DNA of 7,350 bases, taken from assembly GCA_036380925.1 (NCBI GenBank), contig DASVDW010000125.1, positions 1-7,350 on the forward strand. The letters are read 5' to 3'. This DNA is from JAICLV01 sp036380925. GTDB lineage: Bacteria; Actinomycetota; Actinomycetes; Acidothermales; Acidothermaceae. The notes beneath the pieces are model-generated. The model saw only the letters and a list, made by a program, of their open reading frames with translations, ran no database searches and had not been told where the DNA came from. The first letter of the stretch is position 1, and the number at the start of each line of letters is the position of its first letter. The position numbers were made by a program, and so were the translations under genes. This document shows positions 1 through 5,395 of the stretch, piece after piece.

Positions 1-803
1 CAGCACTCGATGAGCACCTTCTCGGCGAACGGGTCGCCGACCTGGACGGCGGGCCGTTTGCGCTCGCCCTCCGCCTCGAATGTGGCGCTGGCGAGCACTG
101 ACGCCCCGCCGATGCCGTCGCCGCCGGTGCGGGCGCCGAAGAGGATCACCTTGTTGCCGGGGCCCGGGGCGCTGGCGAGCTTGATGCCGTCGGTGCGCAT
201 CACCCCGACGCACAGCGCGTTGACCAGCGGGTTTCCGAGGTAGGTGTCGTCGAAGACGACCTCCCCGCCGATGTTGGGCAGGCCAAGGCAGTTCCCGTAA
301 CCGCCGACGCCCGCGACCACTCCAGGCAGCACCCGCCGGGTGTCGGGGGCGTCCGCCGGGCCAAACCGCAGAGAGTCCATGACGCCGATCGGCCGCGCGC
401 CCATCGTCAAGATGTCGCGGACGATGCCGCCGACGCCGGTGGCCGCGCCTTGATACGGCTCGACGTAGCTCGGATGGTTGTGCGACTCCGCCTTGAAGGT
501 CACCGCGAAGCCCTGGCCGACGTCGACGACGCCGGCGTTTTCCCCCATGCCGACAAGCAGGATCTCCTTGGCCTGCGGTGGCGCCTTCTCACCGAACTCG
601 CGCAGATGCTTGCGGCTGGACTTGTAGGAGCAATGCTCGCTCCACATCACCGAATACATCGCCAGCTCGCACGACGTCGGACGACGGCCGAGGATCTCGC
701 GAATCCGGGCGTACTCGTCGTCCTTCAGGCCCAGTTCGGCGAACGGCAACTCGACGTCAGGCGACGCGGCGGCGTGGGAGACGGTGTCGACATTCCCGGT
801 CAT
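1..803 (-). CDS. purL: FGAM synthase large subunit PurL, N-terminal part (runs off left edge)
   Basis: Catalytic subunit of formylglycinamidine ribonucleotide synthase. It converts FGAR, ATP and glutamine-derived ammonia to FGAM in purine synthesis, in the cytoplasm. The 267 visible codons read without interruption. Residues 41-61 carry the conserved RRPTSCELAMYSVMWSEHCSY stretch with its His. ESHNHPS lies near 106-112, followed by the glycine-rich GAATGVGGIVRDI (119-131), both typical of the ATP and substrate-binding part of PurL. The lack of a long N-terminal extension fits the small PurL that needs separate PurQ and PurS, both encoded just upstream. The start ATG (803-801) overlaps the purQ stop as ATGA, which suggests translational coupling. 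The active-site rest and C-terminus lie outside the window. Identification is secure from the motifs and the operon. Confidence 0.96.
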   Translation of the reverse strand, partial: MTGNVDTVSHAAASPDVELPFAELGLKDDEYARIREILGRRPTSCELAMYSVMWSEHCSYKSSRKHLREFGEKAPPQAKEILLVGMGENAGVVDVGQGFAVTFKAESHNHPSYVEPYQGAATGVGGIVRDILTMGARPIGVMDSLRFGPADAPDTRRVLPGVVAGVGGYGNCLGLPNIGGEVVFDDTYLGNPLVNALCVGVMRTDGIKLASAPGPGNKVILFGARTGGDGIGGASVLASATFEAEGERKRPAVQVGDPFAEKVLIEC

Positions 804-1477
804 GCGGCGACCAGCGCCTTCAGCACGCTGGTGAAGAAGGTGATGCCGTCGGCCGACGGCCCGGTGAGCTCGTCGATCGCGTGCTCCGGATGCGGCATCA
901 AGCCGACGACGTTTCCCCGCTCGTTGGTGATGCCGGCGATGTCACGCATCGAACCGTTTGGCGATCCCTCGATGTAGCGGGCGACGACCCGGCCCTGCGC
1001 CTCCAGCATGTCGAGCGTGGGCTCATCGGCGACGAAGCAGCCTTCGCCGTTCTTCACCGGGATCACCGCGCGGGCGCCAACCTCGTAACCGCTGGTCCAG
1101 ACCGTCGCGTTGTTCTCGATGCGCAGCGCCTGGTCCTTGCAGCGGAAGTGCAGGTGGGAGTTTCGGGTCAGCGCGCCGGGCAGTAGGTGCGCCTCGCACA
1201 ACACCTGAAACCCGTTGCAGACGCCGAGCACCGGCAGCCCGTCGTTCGCGGCGTTGATCACCGCTTCCATCACCGGCGAGAACCGCGCGATGGCGCCGCA
1301 GCGCAGATAGTCGCCGTAGGAGAAGCCGCCGGGCAACACCACCGCGTCGACGTCGCGCAGCGAACGGTCCTTGTGCCACAGCGACACCGCGTCGGCGCCG
1401 ACCGCGCGCACCGCGCGCAGCGCGTCACGATCATCGAGCGAACCTGGAAAGGTGACGACGCCGATGCGGGCAGTCAT
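800..1477 (-). CDS. purQ: FGAM synthase glutaminase subunit PurQ
   Basis: Class I glutamine amidotransferase, 225 residues, the usual size for PurQ. It hydrolyses glutamine and passes ammonia to PurL in FGAM synthase. Seen directly: the N-terminal RIGVVTFPGSLDD, the oxyanion-region PGGFSYGDYLR (49-59), the nucleophile-elbow GVCNGFQVLCE with catalytic Cys87, and the C-terminal GLMPHPEH with His196 and Glu198, completing the Cys-His-Glu triad. The ATG at 1477 is preceded by AGGAG (plus-strand 1488-1492) ten bases upstream, and the TARIGVVTFPG beginning matches the family. The longer in-frame extension up to 1729 is arginine-rich and overlaps the neighbouring gene, so I excluded it. The stop overlaps the purL start by four bases. 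The RsbW-like gene ends 38 bp upstream, so all are probably co-transcribed from the purS side. Confidence 0.97.
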   Translation of the reverse strand: MTARIGVVTFPGSLDDRDALRAVRAVGADAVSLWHKDRSLRDVDAVVLPGGFSYGDYLRCGAIARFSPVMEAVINAANDGLPVLGVCNGFQVLCEAHLLPGALTRNSHLHFRCKDQALRIENNATVWTSGYEVGARAVIPVKNGEGCFVADEPTLDMLEAQGRVVARYIEGSPNGSMRDIAGITNERGNVVGLMPHPEHAIDELTGPSADGITFFTSVLKALVAA

Positions 1478-1515
1478 GTGAGCGGCGCTCCTGGCGGGCT
1501 CGACAGCGGATTCGG

Positions 1516-1956
1516 CTATGAGAATACCGGTCCGCCGCGCGCGCCGACCGCGTACGTCAGGGACTTCCGCAGCCGGACGACGGTGCCTCGATCGTCGCCG
1601 ACCGCGAAGTCGAGCTGATCGACCAGCGCCCGCATGAGTTGGACGCCGCGACCGTGCTCCGCCTCTGGATCGATCAAGACACCCGCGGCCACCGATGGCG
1701 GCGGCTTGAACCCGCGGCCCTCGTCGCACACCTCGATCGTGCAGTCACGTCCGTCGATGCCGACCAGCACGACGTACTCGTCATGCGGCCCCGCGTGGTG
1801 GAGCACGTTCGTGCACGCCTCGCTGATCACCAGCGCCACGTCGTCCACACAGCCGTCTTCGACCCCGAGCACGTCGAGCGCATGGCCGAGAACCTTTCGC
1901 ACCACCGGCACGCTGCGCTCTTCGCTGGGCAGCCGTAGCCGCAGCTGCAAATGCAT
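1516..1956 (-). CDS. RsbW/SpoIIAB-like HATPase, putative anti-sigma factor or serine kinase
   Basis: A 146-residue stand-alone GHKL/HATPase_c_2 domain, the size of RsbW-type anti-sigma factors. Visible boxes: N box EACTN at 46-50, G1 box DEGRGF at 78-83, G2 box HGRGVQLMRALVD from 101, and a GT pair at 124-125 near the end of the domain. Family members bind ATP, hold stress-type sigma factors such as SigB/SigF, or phosphorylate STAS anti-anti-sigma proteins. Neither a sigma factor nor a STAS partner is present here, so the target is unknown and the regulatory role is inferred. ATG 1956 gives the normal N-terminus (MHLQLRLRLPSEERSV). An upstream TTG (2007) would add a basic, unconserved leader. 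The gene lies between purS and purQ on the same strand, 164 bp after purS and 38 bp before purQ, an unusual place for a regulator. Confidence 0.87.
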   Translation of the reverse strand: MHLQLRLRLPSEERSVPVVRKVLGHALDVLGVEDGCVDDVALVISEACTNVLHHAGPHDEYVVLVGIDGRDCTIEVCDEGRGFKPPPSVAAGVLIDPEAEHGRGVQLMRALVDQLDFAVGDDRGTVVRLRKSLTYAVGARGGPVFS

Positions 1957-2120
1957 CGCGTCCGCCCGTCCTCGTCGCCGTGATGCGTCCCGCGGTCCGT
2001 CCCTCAACCCGAAGGTTTCCCGTGCCGCGACGGCGGCTAACCGGGCAGGTCGGATGAATTACGCACACGCGGCGAACAGCAGAAGGTTTGCCGCGCCGAA
2101 ACAAAGGGCAACGCCGACGC
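1957..2120. other. Intergenic region between purS and the RsbW-like gene
   Basis: No convincing gene lies in these 164 bases. They hold the GAAGGTTT direct repeat listed separately and an AT-rich spot (gaatta, 2056-2061) in an otherwise GC-rich stretch. Read on the minus strand, that spot could be a weak -10 for the RsbW-like gene, but I see no good -35. The size of the gap makes an internal promoter in the pur cluster plausible but not shown. Confidence 0.5.
2011..2098 (+). repeat. Imperfect 17-bp direct repeat, GAAGGTTTNCCGNGCCG, two copies
   Basis: Copies lie at 2011-2027 and 2082-2098 and match at 15 of 17 positions, with starts 71 bp apart. Each contains GGTTT (2014-2018 and 2085-2089). 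Exactly 16 bases after each GGTTT comes a GGGTA-like pentamer: GGCTA at 2035-2039 and GGGCA at 2106-2110. This resembles the mycobacterial SigF promoter pattern GGTTT-N15-17-GGGTA, with one mismatch in each -10. If functional, both would fire on the plus strand, antisense to purS and towards the glycoside hydrolase gene. The promoter reading is inference. The repeat itself is directly visible. Confidence 0.5.
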
Positions 2121-2369
2121 CTAATCTTGCGCGGCGCGCACGTCAAAATCCTCGATGACCGGGTTGCTCAGCAATGTGCGGGCGAGCTCGCGGACACGGT
2201 CGAGCGCCGCGTCGTCGAGCGGGCCGGCCACTTCGATCTCGAAGTGCTTGCCCTGCCGCACCGAGGTCACCTCCGCGTGGCCGAGCCGACCCAGTGCGCC
2301 CAGAATCGCCTGACCCTGGGGGTCGAGGATTTCCGGCTTCAACATGACGTCAACGACGACACGGGCCAC
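2121..2369 (-). CDS. purS: FGAM synthase small subunit PurS
   Basis: An 82-residue protein of the PurS family, the small structural subunit that bridges PurQ and PurL for ammonia transfer. It begins ARVVVDVMLKPEILDPQGQAI, then has GALGRLGHAEVTSVRQGKHFEIEV and ends with LLSNPVIEDFDV. This is the usual PurS pattern: a first beta strand, the DPQG turn, the VRQGK motif and the closing VIEDF. It starts with GTG at 2369, preceded on the minus strand by GGAG (plus-strand 2376-2379) six bases upstream. It stops with TAG at 2121-2123. It is the promoter-proximal gene of the minus-strand pur cluster and is divergent from the glycoside hydrolase gene. Confidence 0.96.
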   Translation of the reverse strand: MARVVVDVMLKPEILDPQGQAILGALGRLGHAEVTSVRQGKHFEIEVAGPLDDAALDRVRELARTLLSNPVIEDFDVRAAQD

Positions 2370-2434
2370 AACGCACTCCGCTTCTGATGACCGGGCTGCG
2401 TCCTCAACCCGTTCGCCAATCGAATCCGGCGCAC

Positions 2435-2440
2435 AGCCTA
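2435..2440 (-). promoter_or_regulatory. Possible -10 element (TAGGCT) for the purS transcript
   Basis: On the minus strand TAGGCT matches the actinobacterial TANNNT -10 pattern. It would start transcription near 2428, about 60 bases before the purS GTG. I find no good TTGACA-like -35 at 16-18 bp spacing, so this is only a candidate. It lies in the 100-bp divergent gap, so any operator here could affect both genes. Confidence 0.27.
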
Positions 2441-2469
2441 GCGGGCGACGATGTGCGACCCTGGTCGGC

Positions 2470-5109
2470 GTGGCGGTGCGGGACGGCGGAGCTGAGCGGC
2501 AGCGGATCGACGAAGGAGCCCGTCACGACGCACCGTGGCGCAGCTGGGGACCGTACCTCGCCGAGCGCGCCTGGGGCAGCGTCCGCGAGGACTACAGCGC
2601 CGACGGCGATGCGTGGCGGAGCTTTCCCTTCGACCAAGCTCGTTCGCGGGTCTACCGATGGAACGAAGACGGCATGGCCGGGTTTTGCGACCACGACCAA
2701 ACCTGGTGCTTCGCGTTCGCGTTTTGGAACGGGCGCGACCGGATCCTGAAGGAACGACTGTTCGGCCTCACCAACGCCGAGGGCAACCACGGCGAGGACG
2801 TCAAAGAGCGCTACTGGTTCACCGACGGCACGCCGACCCATTCCTGGATGAGTTGGCGCTATCACTACCCGCAGCGCGCGTTTCCCTACGACGAGTTGCT
2901 GGCGGTGAACGCGAGTCGCACCCGCGACGACCCGGAATACGAAATCGACGACACCGGAGTCTTCGCCGACGGCCGGTACTTCGACATCACCGTCGACTAC
3001 GCGAAGGCAGGCCCCACCGACCTATGCGTCCGGGTCACCGTCGCAAACCCCGGCCCAGACACCGCAATTCTCGAGGTGCTGCCTACCCTGTGGTTTCGCA
3101 ACACGTGGGCATGGGGGCTGACCAACGCCGACACCGAGCCGCGCATCACCTGCGACGGCTCGAAGTTGACGGCGGCGCACCACAGAATCGGCGTGCTCGA
3201 GCTGACCGGCGATTTCGGCTCCGGCTCCGGATTCGTGGAGTCGATCGCCTGCGACAACGAAACCAACGCCGCCCTCCTCTACGGCGTCGACAACCGATCG
3301 CCGTACCCCAAAGACGGGATCGGCGACCACGTCGTCCACAACGCGGCCACCGTCCGCCCCGGTGGCCATGGCACCAAAGCGGCGCTGCGCTACCGCGTCA
3401 CCGTGGCGGCCGGGCAGTCTCGGGAGCTTCGCCTTCGGTTGCGACAGCTTGGGTCGGACGACGTGAGCGCGGCCGCGTTCGACGACGTCGTGCGCGCTCG
3501 ACGACGCGAGGCGGACGAGTTCTACGCGGCGCTTCGCCCGTCGTCCGCCACCGACGAGGAGATGGCGGTCGTCCGGCAGGCCGCCGCGGGATTGTTTTGG
3601 AACAAGCAGTTCTTCCACTACGACGTCGAGCGGTGGCTGGAGGGCGATCCTGCCGGACCGCCACCGCCGCCCGGGCGCGGAAAGATCCGCAACGGTGGTT
3701 GGCGGCATGTCAACAACGGCGACGTCTTGCTGATGCCGGACACGTGGGAGTATCCGTGGTACGCCGCTTGGGACCTCGCCTTTCACTGCGTGGTGATGGC
3801 ACATTTCGACCCCGGGTTCGCCAAGCGCCAACTGCTGCTGCTGCTACGCGAGTGGTACATGCACCCGAACGGGCAGCTTCCGGCATACGAGTGGAACTTC
3901 TCCGACGTCAACCCGCCGGTCCACGCGTGGGCCGCGTTGCGCGTGTTCCAGATCGCGGGCGACGACGACTATGACTTTCTGGAGCGCGCCTTCCACAAGC
4001 TGCTGCTGAACTTCACCTGGTGGGTCAACCGGGTTGACCGCGATGGCAACAACTTGTTCTCCGGGGGTTTTCTCGGGTTGGACAACATCGCACCCTTCGA
4101 CCGGTCGAAGCTGGCGCCCGAGATAGGCCAGCTTGAGCAAAGCGACGGCACGTCCTGGATGGCGATGTACTGCCTGGACCTGCTCGACATGGCGTTGACC
4201 CTCGCGATGAACGACCCGACGTATGAGGACGTCGCAACCAAGTTTTTCGAGCATTTCGCGCGCATCGCGACGGCCGCGAAGCGGAAAGGGCTGTGGGACG
4301 ACGCCGACGGCTTTTTCTACGACCAGCTGCGGTGGCCCGACGGCACGCGAACTGCGGTGAAGGTGCGGTCGTTGGTGGGGCTCGTCGCGCTGTGCGCGGT
4401 GGGCCACGTCGACCGCGCGCACCTGGCGGAACTGCCGTCCTTCGCCGAGCGGCTGCGTTGGTTCACCACGAACCGGCCCGAGTACACCTCAACGGTGGTC
4501 GAGACCGAAGAGGGCGACACGCTGTTCGCGATCGTCACACCCGCGCAGCTGCGCCAGCTGCTCGAGCGGGCGCTCGACGAAGCGGAGTTCCTCTCGCCTC
4601 ACGGCATCCGCTCGGTGTCCGCCGTCCATCGAGAGCACCCGTTCACGATGACCCTCGACGGGCAGACGTTTCGGGTCGACTACGAGCCAGGCGAGTCGAC
4701 CACCGGGCTGTTCGGCGGAAACTCGAACTGGCGGGGTCCGGTGTGGATGCCGCTGAACGCGCTGATCGTCGAGTCGCTACGCCGGTTCGACCGCCATCTT
4801 GGCGGCCGATACACCGTGGCCTGGCCAACCGGCTCCGGTCGCGAGGTCTCGCTGGCGGAGGCCGCCGACGAGCTCTCGCGGCGGCTGGTGTCGCTGTTCA
4901 TCCCGGACGACGGCGGGCAGCCGCCCGCGGCCGGCGCACGGGAGTGGCCGCCGGGCCTGCTGCTGTTCCACGAGTACTTCCACGGCGACACCGGCGCCGG
5001 TCTCGGCGCGTCGCACCAAACCGGCTGGACCGCGCTGGCCGCCCATCTGGTGCTGACCGCGCCGCCCAACCGGTCGGCGCCGGCAGGCGCCGCGCCGTCC
5101 AACCAGTGA
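2470..5109 (+). CDS. GH63/MGH1-like glycoside hydrolase (glucosidase type)
   Basis: About 879 residues from GTG 2470, a large soluble protein without signal peptide or membrane segment. It resembles proteins often annotated as glucosidase with an MGH1-like (GH63-related) domain. Counting from 2470, the N-terminal part has WGPYLAERAWGSVREDYS (26-43) and GLTNAEGNHGEDVKE (99-113), followed by a beta-rich region to about 350. The (alpha/alpha)6-type part follows: FWNKQFFHYDVERW (376-389), WEYPWYAAWDLAFH with Asp435, GGFLGLDNI (532-540), SNWRGPVWMPLN (752-763) and LLFHEYFHGDTGAG (831-844) with Glu835. By analogy to GH63, the WD Asp and the HEY Glu are my candidates for acid and base. That pairing is inferred. 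The substrate is unknown, possibly an alpha-glucoside such as a storage glucan or a compatible solute. The start is uncertain: GTG 2476 is also possible, and ATG 2344 would overlap purS with an atypical leader. No strong ribosome binding site precedes either GTG. Confidence 0.88.
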   Translation: MAVRDGGAERQRIDEGARHDAPWRSWGPYLAERAWGSVREDYSADGDAWRSFPFDQARSRVYRWNEDGMAGFCDHDQTWCFAFAFWNGRDRILKERLFGLTNAEGNHGEDVKERYWFTDGTPTHSWMSWRYHYPQRAFPYDELLAVNASRTRDDPEYEIDDTGVFADGRYFDITVDYAKAGPTDLCVRVTVANPGPDTAILEVLPTLWFRNTWAWGLTNADTEPRITCDGSKLTAAHHRIGVLELTGDFGSGSGFVESIACDNETNAALLYGVDNRSPYPKDGIGDHVVHNAATVRPGGHGTKAALRYRVTVAAGQSRELRLRLRQLGSDDVSAAAFDDVVRARRREADEFYAALRPSSATDEEMAVVRQAAAGLFWNKQFFHYDVERWLEGDPAGPPPPPGRGKIRNGGWRHVNNGDVLLMPDTWEYPWYAAWDLAFHCVVMAHFDPGFAKRQLLLLLREWYMHPNGQLPAYEWNFSDVNPPVHAWAALRVFQIAGDDDYDFLERAFHKLLLNFTWWVNRVDRDGNNLFSGGFLGLDNIAPFDRSKLAPEIGQLEQSDGTSWMAMYCLDLLDMALTLAMNDPTYEDVATKFFEHFARIATAAKRKGLWDDADGFFYDQLRWPDGTRTAVKVRSLVGLVALCAVGHVDRAHLAELPSFAERLRWFTTNRPEYTSTVVETEEGDTLFAIVTPAQLRQLLERALDEAEFLSPHGIRSVSAVHREHPFTMTLDGQTFRVDYEPGESTTGLFGGNSNWRGPVWMPLNALIVESLRRFDRHLGGRYTVAWPTGSGREVSLAEAADELSRRLVSLFIPDDGGQPPAAGAREWPPGLLLFHEYFHGDTGAGLGASHQTGWTALAAHLVLTAPPNRSAPAGAAPSNQ
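5075..5092 (+). repeat. GC-rich inverted repeat at the 3' end of the hydrolase gene
   Basis: CGGCGCC (5075-5081) pairs perfectly with GGCGCCG (5086-5092) around a GGCA loop, giving a 7-bp all-GC stem within the last codons of the gene (the SAPAGAAP tail). No T-run follows, so it is not a classical intrinsic terminator. It could stabilise or attenuate the transcript, or simply reflect Ala/Gly/Pro coding at high GC. Confidence 0.35.
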
Positions 5110-5135
5110 GACAACCGACGAGTGGGCGGCAACTT

Positions 5136-5148
5136 TGTGCGACGCACA
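5136..5148. promoter_or_regulatory. Perfect 13-bp palindrome TGTGCGACGCACA, operator-like
   Basis: TGTGCG and CGCACA are exact reverse complements around a central A, 27 bases after the hydrolase stop. The core GTGCGACG recurs once as a direct repeat at 5181-5188, 44 bp downstream. The odd-length palindrome suits a dimeric DNA-binding regulator. I do not recognise the motif. As RNA it could only form a short hairpin and has no following T-tract. Confidence 0.35.
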
Positions 5149-5204
5149 GGGTGTCGATGGCGTCGCCGCAGGTCAGCCGGGTGCGACGTTCGGCGCGGCA
5201 GTCT

Positions 5205-5281
5205 TCGTGCACACCACTGTGCACACCTCGTCCCCACGGTGCTGGGCGCTTGTCCCCAGCTGGCCCACAGGCGCTTCCACA
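5205..5281 (+). promoter_or_regulatory. Helically phased cluster of six degenerate DnaA-box-like 9-mers
   Basis: Compared with TTGTCCACA, the high-GC form of the DnaA box, six same-orientation 9-mers are seen: TCGTGCACA (5205), CTGTGCACA (5217), TCGTCCCCA (5228), TTGTCCCCA (5250), TGGCCCACA (5261) and GCTTCCACA (5273). Mismatches are 2, 2, 2, 1, 2 and 3. Starts are 12, 11, 22, 11 and 12 bp apart, so all lie near one helical face, with one turn skipped at about 5239. The first two also form an exact direct repeat GTGCACACC (5207-5215, 5219-5227). The cluster sits about 115-190 bp before dnaB. DnaA binding is inferred. The repeat spacing is directly visible. Confidence 0.45.
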
Positions 5282-5379
5282 GCGCAGGTGGGCGGTTCGG
5301 CGCGCGCGCTCGCGGGTTGTCGGTGGATCGCGATAGAACTCTCGACGGCAACGATGCGGCGGGTGAGTTGGTGACTGCG

Positions 5380-5386
5380 AAGGGGG
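5380..5386 (+). promoter_or_regulatory. Ribosome binding site that fixes the dnaB start
   Basis: AAGGGGG lies nine bases before the GTG at 5396. In the dnaB frame there is a TAA at 5393-5395, directly before this GTG, so no earlier start is possible. GTG 5402, two codons later, is the only close alternative. Confidence 0.7.
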
Positions 5387-5395
5387 CGGCGGTAA

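Larger units (their letters stand above)
5110..5395. other. Intergenic region upstream of dnaB
   Basis: These 286 bases separate the hydrolase stop from the dnaB start. I see no credible gene: the frames that stay open here are extensions of shadows and arginine/proline-rich. The region contains the 13-bp palindrome, the phased DnaA-box-like set and the dnaB ribosome binding site, all listed separately. A TTGTCG (5317-5322) and a GATAGAACT (5332-5340) look promoter-like individually, but their spacing is far too short for a standard -35/-10 pair. The dnaB promoter is therefore not assigned. Confidence 0.6.

Noticed and set aside
1478..1729. N-terminal extension of purQ to 1729
   Set aside because: The extra residues are arginine-rich, overlap the RsbW-like gene and are not part of PurQ. 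ATG 1477 has a ribosome binding site and gives the family N-terminus.
2344..2469. Upstream start ATG 2344 for the glycoside hydrolase
   Set aside because: It would overlap the purS start on the opposite strand and add about 42 Ser/Thr-rich residues unlike the family. The only AGGA nearby is about 15 bases from the ATG.
2535..3974. 479-codon open frame on the plus strand inside the hydrolase gene
   Set aside because: It overlaps a conserved gene in another frame and is extremely arginine-rich. It is a GC-driven shadow.
4293..5336. 347-codon open frame on the plus strand over the hydrolase 3' end and dnaB upstream region
   Set aside because: Arginine/alanine-rich shadow with no domain. Its extension into the intergenic region is not supported by a start signal.
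5317..5340. TTGTCG and GATAGAACT as a dnaB promoter
   Set aside because: The spacing between the two elements is about 10-11 bp, far from the needed 16-19 bp.
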